Shown: positions 1-7,557, counted from the first letter of the stretch. The stretch is DNA of 37,430 nt from Candidatus Limicola stercorigallinarum (GCA_018711625.1 DVID01000021.1:1-37430); one strand, 5' to 3'. Numbers and translations are program-made. Notes: generated from the letters alone by a model not told the origin.

Positions 1-192
1 TATTGCATGAACAACGGTCGCTACACCACCAACCCGAGTGAGTTCCAGTATGGTGACCTCGTTTTCTACAACGGCCATGTTGCATTCTACGTAGGTAACA
101 ACACCGTGTTTGGTGCTCAGACCTTTGGAACCCCGGCTGGTTACGGAAACATGTACTGGTACGGCACGCCGCTTGGAGCCGGTCGCCCCTAA
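1..192 (+). CDS. C-terminal end of an NlpC/P60-type cell-wall hydrolase (partial)
   Basis: The reading frame is open from the first base of the window, so only about 63 C-terminal codons are seen and the true start lies upstream. The fragment contains GDLVFYNGHVAFYVGN, which fits the segment around the catalytic histidine of NlpC/P60 cysteine peptidases (a GDLVFF-type strand followed by HVxxYVG). The rest is rich in Gly, Tyr and Asn. Family members cleave peptidoglycan stem peptides outside the membrane. The catalytic cysteine and any signal peptide would be off the window. A CHAP amidase is an alternative because the His motif is similar. The gene ends at TAA and is followed 30 bp later by a strong terminator, so it is the last gene of its transcript. 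Confidence 0.6.
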   Translation, partial: YCMNNGRYTTNPSEFQYGDLVFYNGHVAFYVGNNTVFGAQTFGTPAGYGNMYWYGTPLGAGRP

Positions 193-221
193 ACACCACA
201 CTTCGACAGCTTGTAACAATT

Positions 222-246
222 AAGGCCCGGCATTGCCGGGCCTTTT
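222..246 (+). terminator. Rho-independent terminator of the hydrolase gene
   Basis: A perfect 10-bp stem, AAGGCCCGGC and GCCGGGCCTT, encloses the 3-nt loop ATT and runs straight into TTTT. It lies 30 bp after the stop of the partial hydrolase gene. Confidence 0.93.
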
Positions 247-310
247 CTCGTTGATGCTATATGGCGCGTAAGGGCATAAGAGGAGCGGGACTTGCGTACC
301 CCATCAAACA

Positions 311-934
311 CTAGGCCCGCTTGTTCTCATCAAAGCCAATATAGCGAAGGTATCCCACCAGGTAAATCTTAGACACAAAGGCCGTTACGGCACTACGCAC
401 CAAAAGTGATTCGCGTGTGGTTTGACGAGCAGAATCGGGGAAGACTTCCTGTTTGGGCGCAAAGGCAGCATGGAGCGTCCCCTCAAGCTCACACGCCACA
501 TAATCGTAAGCAATATCAGTCATGTAGGTCATCTTTTGAATGCGAAAGAGCATTTGAATGGATGGGATATCAAGGACCTGTTTAAACACGCAGACCACGA
601 GAAGCCTTGCGATTTGTTCGCGACCATAGAGCTTCTTCTTTGGCGGCGCCACAAGCCCTATCTTTACGTAGTTGTTCACCATGGAAGGGGAGAGCCATAC
701 CCCGTCAATAGCGATATTCATGGGGCCGAGCGTCTGCTCTACAAAGGCAATCACCTGATCGCGGTATAAATCAACCGCAGGCAATTCATTATAACGTGGC
801 ATATGGAAGGCCCGGAAACTGTCGGCAACAGCCGACTTCAGGTAGTCATCCGGCAAGATGGTGGGCGTAATGTCCTCACGTGAGATGCGCTTGGAGTCAT
901 CAGCCATGGGAATGACCGTAGGGTGCATCGTCAT
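311..934 (-). CDS. DUF1836 family protein (MerR-like helix-turn-helix)
   Basis: This 207-residue protein matches the DUF1836 pattern. A region with AVDLYRDQVIAFVEQ (about residues 53-67) is followed by a winged-helix-like core, SPSMVNNYVKIGLVAPPKKK (82-101), then YGREQIARLL. This is the order of a MerR-type DNA-binding helix pair. The family is mostly uncharacterised and is presumed to be regulatory. The start at 934 follows GAGGAGG with 5 nt spacing; a second ATG six bases downstream is equally possible. The gene is divergent from degV and converges on the hydrolase gene upstream. No ligand-binding domain is visible beyond the HTH and a helical C-terminus. Family assignment is by remembered motif similarity. 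Confidence 0.75.
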   Translation of the reverse strand: MTMHPTVIPMADDSKRISREDITPTILPDDYLKSAVADSFRAFHMPRYNELPAVDLYRDQVIAFVEQTLGPMNIAIDGVWLSPSMVNNYVKIGLVAPPKKKLYGREQIARLLVVCVFKQVLDIPSIQMLFRIQKMTYMTDIAYDYVACELEGTLHAAFAPKQEVFPDSARQTTRESLLVRSAVTAFVSKIYLVGYLRYIGFDENKRA

Positions 935-997
935 GGAGCCCTCCTCAAATCATCGCATTCGTCTCTACCAGGTTGGATTCGGTAGTTGGTAACCCCT

Positions 998-1024
998 ATC
1001 GTACACTACTTGTTATGAAGACAA
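998..1024 (-). promoter_or_regulatory. Possible promoter of the DUF1836 gene
   Basis: On the minus strand TTGTCT (1024-1019) is followed after 15 bp by TACGAT (1003-998). The -10 is good, but the spacer is short, so the call is weak. It lies in the divergent intergenic region 64 bp before the start codon. Confidence 0.3.
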
Positions 1025-1076
1025 GCTGAAGTGGTTTTGAATACCATCTGATACGTACATGAAGCTTTCAAACCCG

Positions 1077-1082
1077 TATAAT
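1077..1082 (+). promoter_or_regulatory. -10 element upstream of degV
   Basis: A perfect TATAAT lies 29 bp before the ATG at 1111 and would give a short leader. No convincing -35 is visible at 16-18 bp upstream, so activity may need an activator or may be weak. Confidence 0.45.
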
Positions 1083-1110
1083 AAAGGCAAGCGATTTGAG
1101 GAGGAACTCT

Positions 1111-1986
1111 ATGAGCTGGGCAATCGTTGCTGACTCAAGCTGTAACCTGCGCGATTACAAGCCGCAGGCACCAGATACCACCTACTGCTTTGCGCCGCTT
1201 AAGATTAATATTGCAGGCGTGGAATACGCGGATGACGCTCAATTAGATGTTGATGAGCTCAATCGCAAGGTTGCTGAGGAAACCTCCGCTTCATCGAGCG
1301 CCTGCCCCAGCGTAGGGGAGTGGTCTGACCTCTTCCGTTCCGCCGACAACGTGATCGCTATCACCATCTCAGCGAACCTCTCGGGCAGCTACGAAGCTGC
1401 CTGTATGGCGCAGCAACTAGTAGAGGAAGAAGGCGGCCATCGCATCTATGTGCTCAACTCGCGTGCAGCTGGCGGCAAGCTGGAGCTCTTGGTAGAACTA
1501 TTAGATAGGTACCTAACTAAGAATCCAACGTTCGATGAGGCTGTTGCGTACATACAGTCCATTGAACAGAATTCAACAGTGCTCTTCTCGCTGAGCAGCT
1601 ATGAAAACCTCACGAAGTCGGGCCGCATGCCGAAGATGGCCGGCATGATTGCCAGCAAGCTCAATATTCGCATCCTTGGCATTGCATCGGATGAAGGCAC
1701 CATTAAAATCCTTGGGCCTACACGTGGCCAGAAGAAGATGCTCACAAAAGTGATTCAGTCGATGCGCGAAAACGGTTACACAGGCGGCATTGTCTATATC
1801 GACCACGTGGACAACGAAAAGGACGCAGAGGAGCTTGCACAGCGTATTAAGGAGCAGTGGCCCACAGCACAGCCGCGCGTGATTCCTTGCGGCGGCCTGT
1901 GCTCGTACTACGCCGAGCGTGACGGTCTTATCATAGGCTTTGCTTGGCCCACTGAAGAGGATCGCTATTTCACCATTGAAGAGTAG
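1111..1986 (+). CDS. DegV family fatty-acid-binding protein
   Basis: This 291-residue protein has the DegV (FakB-type) layout. An N-terminal strand carries VADSSCNL (residues 6-13), TISANLSGSYEAA (85-97) is the characteristic turn, and SYENLTKSGRM (163-173) starts the C-terminal lobe. Proteins of this family bind a single fatty acid; FakB members present it to the FakA kinase for phosphorylation and entry into phospholipid synthesis. The partner kinase is not in the window. The chosen ATG at 1111 follows GAGGAGG at 1098-1104 with 6 nt spacing; an upstream in-frame TTG at 1096 overlaps that site and is rejected. It is a single-gene transcript ending at a bidirectional hairpin. The substrate cannot be read from the sequence. 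Confidence 0.88.
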   Translation: MSWAIVADSSCNLRDYKPQAPDTTYCFAPLKINIAGVEYADDAQLDVDELNRKVAEETSASSSACPSVGEWSDLFRSADNVIAITISANLSGSYEAACMAQQLVEEEGGHRIYVLNSRAAGGKLELLVELLDRYLTKNPTFDEAVAYIQSIEQNSTVLFSLSSYENLTKSGRMPKMAGMIASKLNIRILGIASDEGTIKILGPTRGQKKMLTKVIQSMRENGYTGGIVYIDHVDNEKDAEELAQRIKEQWPTAQPRVIPCGGLCSYYAERDGLIIGFAWPTEEDRYFTIEE

Positions 1987-2023
1987 TTCGTCCTAGCGTT
2001 GACGGATTGTTCGGTCAAACCTG

Positions 2024-2052
2024 AAGGGGAAGCGCATTACATGCTTCCCCTT
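2024..2052. terminator. Bidirectional hairpin between degV and trxB
   Basis: A 10-bp stem, AAGGGGAAGC and GCTTCCCCTT, with a 9-nt loop is located between the convergent degV and trxB genes. Only a short T-tract follows on the plus strand. It probably ends both transcripts. Confidence 0.7.
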
Positions 2053-2113
2053 TCAGTTCAATGTATTTAGTTTACATAAGATATATTATCGTACATATGA
2101 GGAAGAACAGCTA

Positions 2114-3055
2114 CTAAAGCGCGCTGACATACTGATACGCCGCTGTTCCCGCTATTGCACCGTCGGCTGCAGCAGTTACCACCTGACGAAGCGACTTTGA
2201 ACGTACGTCACCAGCGCAGAACAAACCTGGTGTCTTGGTGGCCATCATGTCATCCGTAATGACGCCGCCGTCTGGTCCTAGGTCTACTAAGCCTTCAACT
2301 AAACTCGTCATGGGATTGGTGCCGGCGAATACAAACACGCCAAATGAACCCGGCTCAAGCTCCTCAGTGTGCTCTTGACCCGTCACGTTGTTCCTAAAGG
2401 TAATGCGGCTTGGCATGCCTTCACCCTCAAGCTTAACGATCGACGTTGAGTAGCGCACAGAAATCTTGGGCAGTGCAAGCATACGATCTACAACGCCACG
2501 AGGCGCACGGAACTCATCACGCCGGACGACCATCTCAACATGGTCAGCGAAGCGCGTGAGGAACATGCCCTCTTCGCAGGCAGCATTTCCGCCACCCACC
2601 ACAAACACGGTTTTGCCGCGATAGAACATACCATCACAGGTTGCGCAATACGAAACGCCGCGACCACGGAACGTGTCTTCACCCTCAAAGCCTACCGTAC
2701 GCGGCTGAGCACCCGTGCAAACAATGACAGAAGGTGCCGATACCGTAAAGGAATCTGTCTCAATATCAAACATGCCGTCTTCGCGATGCTTCAACGAAAG
2801 CACCATGGCGTACGCCGTTTGCGAACCAAGACGTTCAGCATGCTCTTGGAAGGTAGAGCCCAGCTCGGAGCCAGAAATGGTTGGAATGCCTGGATAGTTC
2901 TCCACCTCGTCCGTTGTTGCAATCTGACCGCCCGGCATGCCCTGCTCGATAACGAGTGTCTTCAAGCTGGCGCGCGCAGCATAGATTGCCGCCGAATACC
3001 CCGCAGGTCCACCACCAATTATCACCACATCAGGATGTTCCATTATGCCTTCCAT
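2114..3055 (-). CDS. trxB: Thioredoxin reductase
   Basis: This NADPH-dependent flavoenzyme reduces thioredoxin in the cytoplasm. It is about 313 residues, the usual length for the low-molecular-weight family. Visible motifs are the FAD dinucleotide-binding GGGPAGY (residues 14-20), the redox-active CATC (Cys137 and Cys140), the NADPH-binding GGGNAA (154-159) and the C-terminal FAD-contact segment CAGDVRSKSLRQVVTAAADG. The start at 3055 follows AAAGGG with 5 nt spacing. An ATG at 3043 preceded by GGAAGG is a close alternative. A further upstream in-frame start at 3139 would add 28 residues of non-homologous sequence and is rejected. The gene is divergent from the glycosyltransferase gene and no thioredoxin gene is adjacent. 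Confidence 0.95.
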   Translation of the reverse strand: MEGIMEHPDVVIIGGGPAGYSAAIYAARASLKTLVIEQGMPGGQIATTDEVENYPGIPTISGSELGSTFQEHAERLGSQTAYAMVLSLKHREDGMFDIETDSFTVSAPSVIVCTGAQPRTVGFEGEDTFRGRGVSYCATCDGMFYRGKTVFVVGGGNAACEEGMFLTRFADHVEMVVRRDEFRAPRGVVDRMLALPKISVRYSTSIVKLEGEGMPSRITFRNNVTGQEHTEELEPGSFGVFVFAGTNPMTSLVEGLVDLGPDGGVITDDMMATKTPGLFCAGDVRSKSLRQVVTAAADGAIAGTAAYQYVSAL

Positions 3056-3112
3056 TGTTACCCTTTCTCGACATATGCAATTTGGGATCTCTTTGCTCAT
3101 ACCCCAAATAGC

Positions 3113-3140
3113 GACACAGTTTTCTCTAGTGACGTACAAT
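3113..3140 (+). promoter_or_regulatory. Possible promoter of the glycolipid glycosyltransferase
   Basis: TACAAT (3135-3140) is a five-of-six match to a -10. A poor -35, GACACA (3113-3118), lies 16 bp upstream. It is positioned 43 bp before the chosen start codon. Confidence 0.3.
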
Positions 3141-3182
3141 AACGAACGTGCGTGTCAGCCACGTGTGAGTAAGGGGGCTTCT

Positions 3183-4499
3183 ATGGCAACGCAGAAGACG
3201 CAAGCCGAAGAATATGCTGCCAGCCAGCACACCCCCGAGGGCCCTCTGCCGAACGATGAGACAAGCTTGAGCTTGACGAAACAACCACCGGTCATAACCA
3301 TTATGCACGCCTCGGTTGGCTCTGGTCACAAAGCTGCCGCTCAAGCTATTGCCCAGGCGGTTGAAGCGCTACGTGGCACGCATGGCGTACCCGCTAATGT
3401 GCACATTGACGTGCTCGACATTCTCGACTTTGGCCGCGTGCATTTTGATGGCAATAAAACAGCGGCTTCATTTACGGGCGCCACGCGACCCATCTATGAC
3501 ATCTCGTGGCGCTACACGCTCACCGGACGAATTCTATGGGGTGGCGGCTCCAGCTGGTCGCGCATCATGTTCCCGAGCTTCAACGACTATGTGCAGAAGA
3601 ACCGACCACTCGCTATTATTGCAACCCACATCACTGCCGCCAATGTTGCTGTGGGTGCACGCATGATTACCGGCGTTGAATATCCCCTTGTGTGTGTTCC
3701 CACTGATTACGAGATTGAAGGCTGGTGGCCACACCTCGAAACGGACCTCTTCTGCGTGGCAACAGAATTTATGGCAGAAACCTTGCGGCCGCGCAAAGTT
3801 GAAGAATCTCGCATTGCCATCACGGGAATCCCCATACGGCAAGGATTCTCGCATGAGCAGGACACTCATGCCCTTCGAGAGAAACTGGGAATTCCCACCA
3901 ACAAAACCATGGTGCTTGTTATGGCGGGAGCCAGTCTCCCCCAGCCATACGTGCGTTTTCGTGCGGCTATTGAGCAGACCATCCCCTACTTGCGCGGTTT
4001 TGACGATATGCACTTCGTTTTCCTACCGGGTAAGGATGCAAATTACGCCAATCATCTGCAGAGGATTTTCTCAGCCATGAAGCTCGAGAATGTTTCTGTT
4101 CTCAATTACGTAGATGACATGCCGGCGCTTATGCATGCAGCCGACCTTGCTATCCTTAAATCGGGCGGGCTTACCGTAACGGAATGCCTCTGTGCACGGT
4201 TGCCCATGATTCTCTTGGGCAAATCATATGGCCAGGAAAAGGCGAACACCACGATGCTCACTGCTTGGGGCGCAAGCATGCACGTTACAACTCCTCGTGA
4301 GCTCATCATGACGCTGCGCCATCTCCACGACAATCCGGCATCGCTTCAAGCACTCATTATTAACGGCAATGCCCTGCGTCGTCCTCGGGCAGCTCAAGAC
4401 ATTGTGGAACGCACGATGAAGCTTGTGGGCGTTCCTCAAGAGCGAGAGCGCCACTTTGCTGAGTTTTACTGGGGCGGAAAGCCCGCTCACACCCGCTAA
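3183..4499 (+). CDS. MGDG-synthase-like glycosyltransferase (diacylglycerol glycosyltransferase)
   Basis: This 438-residue protein resembles plant MGDG synthase and the bacterial processive diacylglycerol glucosyltransferase UgtP, which transfer a sugar from a UDP-sugar to diacylglycerol on the inner membrane face. The N-terminal MGDG-synthase domain starts with MHASVGSGHKAAAQAI (residues 41-56), where GSGHK is diagnostic. The C-terminal GT28-type lobe carries the nucleotide-sugar-binding KSGGLTVTECLCARLPMIL near residue 325. There is no transmembrane segment, which fits a peripheral membrane enzyme. A hydrophilic 33-residue N-terminal leader precedes the domain. The start at 3183 follows AAGGGGG with 5 nt spacing. 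The sugar and the degree of processivity cannot be told from sequence. A hairpin follows the stop. Confidence 0.82.
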   Translation: MATQKTQAEEYAASQHTPEGPLPNDETSLSLTKQPPVITIMHASVGSGHKAAAQAIAQAVEALRGTHGVPANVHIDVLDILDFGRVHFDGNKTAASFTGATRPIYDISWRYTLTGRILWGGGSSWSRIMFPSFNDYVQKNRPLAIIATHITAANVAVGARMITGVEYPLVCVPTDYEIEGWWPHLETDLFCVATEFMAETLRPRKVEESRIAITGIPIRQGFSHEQDTHALREKLGIPTNKTMVLVMAGASLPQPYVRFRAAIEQTIPYLRGFDDMHFVFLPGKDANYANHLQRIFSAMKLENVSVLNYVDDMPALMHAADLAILKSGGLTVTECLCARLPMILLGKSYGQEKANTTMLTAWGASMHVTTPRELIMTLRHLHDNPASLQALIINGNALRRPRAAQDIVERTMKLVGVPQERERHFAEFYWGGKPAHTR

Positions 4500-4509
4500 G
4501 ACATGAAAT

Positions 4510-4539
4510 GCGGGCGTAGCTCTCATGAACTACGCCCGC
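4510..4539. terminator. Hairpin between convergent genes
   Basis: A perfect 10-bp stem, GCGGGCGTAG and CTACGCCCGC, with a 10-nt loop is located between the convergent glycosyltransferase and purine permease genes. There is no clean U-tract on either side, so its efficiency as an intrinsic terminator is uncertain. Confidence 0.6.
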
Positions 4540-4564
4540 GATACAAGCTTTTCAGCTCACTGCA

Positions 4565-5878
4565 TTACAGCAGCACGAAGTATGCAAGGAATGCGGCTGC
4601 CGCGACCCACATGAGCGGACGAATGGCCTTAACCTTGCCCGTGACGATGGCGACAATCACATAGGTGATGAAGCCAAGGCCAATGCCGTTGGAGATGGAA
4701 TAGGTCATAGGAATGCCTGCGATGATCATGAACGCAGGGAAGCCCTCAAGGCAGTCCGACCAATCGATGTCAGCCACATCACTCATCATGAGGAAGCCCA
4801 CAAATACGAGCGCGCCGCAGGTAGCAGCCGAAGGAATGCAGCTGATGATCGGCGAGAGGAACGCCGCGAGAATGAAGATGATGCCCGCAACAACGGAGGT
4901 GAGACCGGTACGGCCACCATCAGCAGCGCCCGAAGCAGACTCAACAAAGGTGGTGATGGAGGAAGCACCGAAGAAGCCACCAACCGCAGCTGCGATGGAG
5001 TCGACCACAAGGATGGGACGAATGTCCTCAACCTTACCATCGTCGGTAAGGAACTCTCCCTGCTTAGCAACAGCCATAGCAGTACCCATGGTGTCAAAGA
5101 AGTCGCTCATCATAAGCGAGAACGCAAAGAGCAGAAGCGACGGTGTGGTCGCCACCTCGATGATACCCATAACGCCGTTCGTGCTCTCCTGGAAAGGAGC
5201 TGCAATCGTAGCGAAGTCAAGCGGAGCGATAACGCCCGTAGGCATTGGAGTCACACCCAGCGGAATGCCCACAATGGCAGCGATGAGAATGCCCCAGAGC
5301 AGCGCGCCCTTGATGCGCATGGAGTACAAGATGACGGTAAGCACAATGGAAATCAGACCGACGATGAAGGTCATAGAGGTGACATCGCCAAGCGCAACCA
5401 TCGTATCGGCATTAGCGACGATGATGCCGCCGTCCTTGAGACCAATCATGGCAATGAAAAGACCAAGACCAATCGAGATGCCATGGCGAAGCGAGACCGG
5501 AATAGCATCCATAATGGCCTCGCGCAGGCCGCACAGCACGAGAATAAGGATGGCAATGCCCTCAACAAACACCACCGCCATTGCCGTAGGCCAGCCATAG
5601 CCCATAGCGCCGCACAGGGTGAAGGCAACAATGGAGTTGATGCCCATACCCGATGCGCAAGCCAGGGGGCGATTAGCAAAAAGACCCATAGCGATAGTCA
5701 TAATGCCAGCGCCCAAGCACGTAGCGGTAACCGCCGCTGCAGCAGGCACGCCACCTGCAGACAAAATGCTCGGGTTGACCACGATAATGTAGGCCATAGC
5801 CAAAAACGTGGTCAGGCCAGCGCGTAGCTCCGTCGCGGAACTTGATCCGCGCTCGGACATTTTGAAGAACGTATCCAT
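4565..5878 (-). CDS. NCS2 family purine permease (AzgA/PbuG-like)
   Basis: This 437-residue polytopic membrane protein has 12 or more hydrophobic segments and belongs to the nucleobase:cation symporter-2 family, AzgA branch. The N-terminus RAGLTTFLAMAYIIVVNP is characteristic of that branch, as are LACASGMGINS and SDFFDTMGTAMAVA in the substrate-binding helices and SSITTFVESASGAADGGRTG. Branch members take up hypoxanthine, guanine or adenine with protons. The start is preceded by AAAGGGGAG. It lies 53 bp downstream of dut on the same strand and may be cotranscribed with nrdR-dut, which would combine purine salvage with deoxynucleotide control. The exact base transported cannot be inferred. 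Confidence 0.9.
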   Translation of the reverse strand: MDTFFKMSERGSSSATELRAGLTTFLAMAYIIVVNPSILSAGGVPAAAAVTATCLGAGIMTIAMGLFANRPLACASGMGINSIVAFTLCGAMGYGWPTAMAVVFVEGIAILILVLCGLREAIMDAIPVSLRHGISIGLGLFIAMIGLKDGGIIVANADTMVALGDVTSMTFIVGLISIVLTVILYSMRIKGALLWGILIAAIVGIPLGVTPMPTGVIAPLDFATIAAPFQESTNGVMGIIEVATTPSLLLFAFSLMMSDFFDTMGTAMAVAKQGEFLTDDGKVEDIRPILVVDSIAAAVGGFFGASSITTFVESASGAADGGRTGLTSVVAGIIFILAAFLSPIISCIPSAATCGALVFVGFLMMSDVADIDWSDCLEGFPAFMIIAGIPMTYSISNGIGLGFITYVIVAIVTGKVKAIRPLMWVAAAAFLAYFVLL

Positions 5879-5931
5879 CTACTCCCCTTTTCTTTTCAGA
5901 TGTTTACTCTTCTTCATATGTGCTCGGATGT

Positions 5932-6372
5932 CTATTGGACACCGCTTGAGCCAAATCCCCCGGATCCTCGCTCCGTGTCATCAAGCTCATCAACTTCAAC
6001 GAGCTCAACCACGGGAACCTCTTGGATCACCAGCTGGGCGATTCGTTCGCCCTTCTCAATATGAATGGTCTCATGCGTATCAAGATTGACCGCGATAACC
6101 TTAAGCTCACCGCGGTACTGCGCATCAATAAGACCAGGGGTATTTGCTATAGAAAGGCCTTTCTTAAGTGCCATACCACTCCGCGGCTGCATAAATCCGG
6201 CAAAACCGTCAGGAATGGCAACAGCAAGGCCCGTAGAAATTAGAACACGAGCTAATGGGGGAATATCGACCGTCTCGTTCGCGCGAATGTCGAGACCCGC
6301 ATCTCCTGGATAGGCATACCGCGGAAGCTCGACCGTGGGATCCAACCGTTTAATAGGAACCGTTATGCGCAC
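5932..6372 (-). CDS. dut: Deoxyuridine 5'-triphosphate nucleotidohydrolase (dUTPase)
   Basis: The enzyme hydrolyses dUTP to dUMP and pyrophosphate, keeping uracil out of DNA and feeding thymidylate synthesis. It is 146 residues long, normal for the trimeric family. The conserved motifs are present in order: YPGDAGLDIRA (motif 1), MQPRSGMALKKG (motif 2), GLIDAQYRGELKV (motif 3), GERIAQLVI (motif 4) and the glycine-rich C-terminal RGSGGFGSSG arm (motif 5) that closes over the substrate. The start is GTG at 6372. The upstream nrdR stop codon TGA forms part of its Shine-Dalgarno, GAGGTGA, so translation is probably coupled to nrdR with only 4 nt between the genes. Confidence 0.96.
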   Translation of the reverse strand: MRITVPIKRLDPTVELPRYAYPGDAGLDIRANETVDIPPLARVLISTGLAVAIPDGFAGFMQPRSGMALKKGLSIANTPGLIDAQYRGELKVIAVNLDTHETIHIEKGERIAQLVIQEVPVVELVEVDELDDTERGSGGFGSSGVQ

Positions 6373-6376
6373 ACCA

Positions 6377-6820
6377 TCACCTCAACTTATCAAGTTCATC
6401 AAGAAACTCATCGATATCCTGAAAGTCACGATACACCGAAGCAAACCTGATGTAGGCAACCTTATCGATCTTTTCCAAACGTTTAAGTACCATATCGCCA
6501 ATATCGTGCGAAGAAACAGCAGTGAGCGTGCGACCCCTCAGCTCAAGCTCAATATCGTCAATAAGGGTATTGAGCTGAATTAGGTCAATATCGCGCTTTG
6601 CTGTGGCACGCATAAGACCCACCAGCAATTTATTGCGATCAAACGGCTGCGTAGAGCCATCGCTCTTAATAACTTCAATGGGGTCTTCGCATCGTTCGAA
6701 GGTTGTGAAGCGATATCCGCAAGAGCGGCACTCGCGCCGGCGCTTGATAGCGTTAGATGCTTCCTGCAAGCGAGAATCGACGACTCGTGTATCGTCCTTT
6801 CCGCATTTAGGGCAACGCAT
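6377..6820 (-). CDS. nrdR: Transcriptional repressor NrdR
   Basis: NrdR is an ATP/dATP-sensing zinc-ribbon repressor of ribonucleotide reductase genes. At 147 residues it is the standard length. The N-terminal zinc ribbon has Cys3 and Cys6 (MRCPKCG) and Cys31 and Cys34 (CRSCG). An ATP-cone domain occupies about 49-139, starting at VIKSDGSTQPFDRNKLLVGL. GAGGAGG precedes the ATG. It overlaps the start region of dut and probably forms an operon with it. Ribonucleotide reductase genes are not in the window. A NrdR-box-like sequence lies upstream of its own start, so autoregulation is possible. Confidence 0.97.
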   Translation of the reverse strand: MRCPKCGKDDTRVVDSRLQEASNAIKRRRECRSCGYRFTTFERCEDPIEVIKSDGSTQPFDRNKLLVGLMRATAKRDIDLIQLNTLIDDIELELRGRTLTAVSSHDIGDMVLKRLEKIDKVAYIRFASVYRDFQDIDEFLDELDKLR

Positions 6821-6861
6821 GGAACCTCCTCAACGGACTAACTCCGTTAGGATACCACAGA

Positions 6862-6898
6862 TTGATATATCAACGTTTGTAGACACAATATCTAGCGC
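6862..6898. promoter_or_regulatory. NrdR-box-like site and palindrome upstream of nrdR
   Basis: At 6883-6898 the plus strand reads ACACAATATCTAGCGC. By eye it matches 13 of 16 positions of the NrdR box as I recall it (ACACAATATATAGTGT). At 6862-6873 lies the perfect 12-bp palindrome TTGATATATCAA. NrdR boxes usually come in pairs; no good second copy is visible at the normal spacing, so this is tentative. The 163-bp gap between the LysM gene and nrdR holds no gene. Confidence 0.35.
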
Positions 6899-6983
6899 TG
6901 CTTGCTAACGTAACCACAAAGGTGGACACTAAAACCAGAACAATCAAACCAATAAAGCCAGTTTCTTCGGCATAACCTCAGCA

Positions 6984-7403
6984 TCAACTATGCGCGGCAA
7001 CCAGGAGCGTGTCTCCCGGTTGAATCAGCCCGCCAGAAAGATTGTTCCAGTCCTCAATAAGATGGGTGACTTCCTTTGTGGACACACCTGCCACCGGATA
7101 CGACTCAGCAAGAGACCACAGGGAATCGCCTGCAGAAACAGTAACAGCCTGAAGCTCGGTAGATTCGTAAGCAGCCTGATAAGCCTGAGCAGGTGCATCA
7201 AGCACCATGTACGCACCCGCGAGCAGAACGAAAGCAAAGAGGCCCACCATGATAAGTGCGCAGCGTTGGTGCAGCTGGGCCATAAAAGAAGGCCCCTTAG
7301 CGTCAACACGAGCAGAGCCGCCGTCAATAACGGTGAACGATTGATTACCATATACGCGAGGCTTCAGCGCCAGAGAGCCATTAACAGGATACGTAGTCAT
7401 CAT
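6984..7403 (-). CDS. Membrane-anchored LysM protein, SOS-controlled (YneA-like)
   Basis: This small 139-residue protein has a cytoplasmic N-terminus of about 48 residues, one transmembrane helix (about 49-67, ALIMVGLFAFVLLAGAYMVL) and a C-terminal LysM domain (about 86-136: VTVSAGDSLWSLAE ... LIQPGDTLLV) placed outside the membrane. LysM domains bind peptidoglycan. Size, topology and position divergent from lexA match the SOS cell-division inhibitors YneA of Bacillus and the LysM proteins next to lexA in other actinobacteria (Rv2719c/ChiZ type). The promoter TTGACA-N16-CATAAT contains a LexA box in its spacer and another just downstream. Inference: it delays septation during DNA damage. The start at 7403 follows AAGGAG with 6 nt spacing. 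There is no hydrolase domain. Confidence 0.8.
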   Translation of the reverse strand: MMTTYPVNGSLALKPRVYGNQSFTVIDGGSARVDAKGPSFMAQLHQRCALIMVGLFAFVLLAGAYMVLDAPAQAYQAAYESTELQAVTVSAGDSLWSLAESYPVAGVSTKEVTHLIEDWNNLSGGLIQPGDTLLVAAHS

Positions 7404-7470
7404 GAGGAACTCCTTATCTCGATCTGCACGCTTGTTATACCGTCCCGTCCGGACAAATAGTTCTAGCGTG

Positions 7471-7484
7471 AGAACGGATGTTCG
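7471..7484. promoter_or_regulatory. LexA box 1
   Basis: AGAACGGATGTTCG; the reverse strand reads CGAACATCCGTTCT, a near match to the Gram-positive LexA consensus CGAAC-N4-GTTC. It covers the likely transcription start of the LysM gene. Confidence 0.88.
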
Positions 7485-7490
7485 GTTATT

Positions 7491-7518
7491 ATTATGTTCG
7501 AACAGTTGTTCTTGTCAA
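7491..7518 (-). promoter_or_regulatory. Promoter of the LysM gene
   Basis: On the minus strand TTGACA (7518-7513) is followed after 16 bp by CATAAT (7496-7491), a strong sigma-70-type promoter. LexA box 2 lies within the spacer, so LexA binding would block RNA polymerase directly. Confidence 0.75.
7499..7512. promoter_or_regulatory. LexA box 2
   Basis: CGAACAGTTGTTCT, centred exactly 28 bp from box 1 and 28 bp from box 3. It lies in the spacer of the minus-strand promoter and overlaps a weak plus-strand -35 candidate (TTCGAA, 7497-7502, with TAAAAA at 7520-7525) for lexA. Confidence 0.92.
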
Positions 7519-7526
7519 GTAAAAAT

Positions 7527-7540
7527 CGAACAATTGTTTG
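7527..7540. promoter_or_regulatory. LexA box 3
   Basis: CGAACAATTGTTTG, 17 bp upstream of the lexA start codon and immediately after the putative lexA -10. It is suited to autorepression of lexA. Confidence 0.9.
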
Positions 7541-7557
7541 GTTGAGAGGGGATCCGA

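Noticed and set aside
4713-5600. 295-codon plus-strand open frame rich in Met, Ser, Ala and Pro
   Set aside because: It is the complement of the hydrophobic NCS2 permease; the composition is that expected of an antisense membrane protein.
7447-7454. GTCCGGAC palindrome upstream of the LysM start, considered as a fourth LexA site
   Set aside because: It lacks CGAAC and GTTC half-sites and its centre is not in the 28-bp phase.
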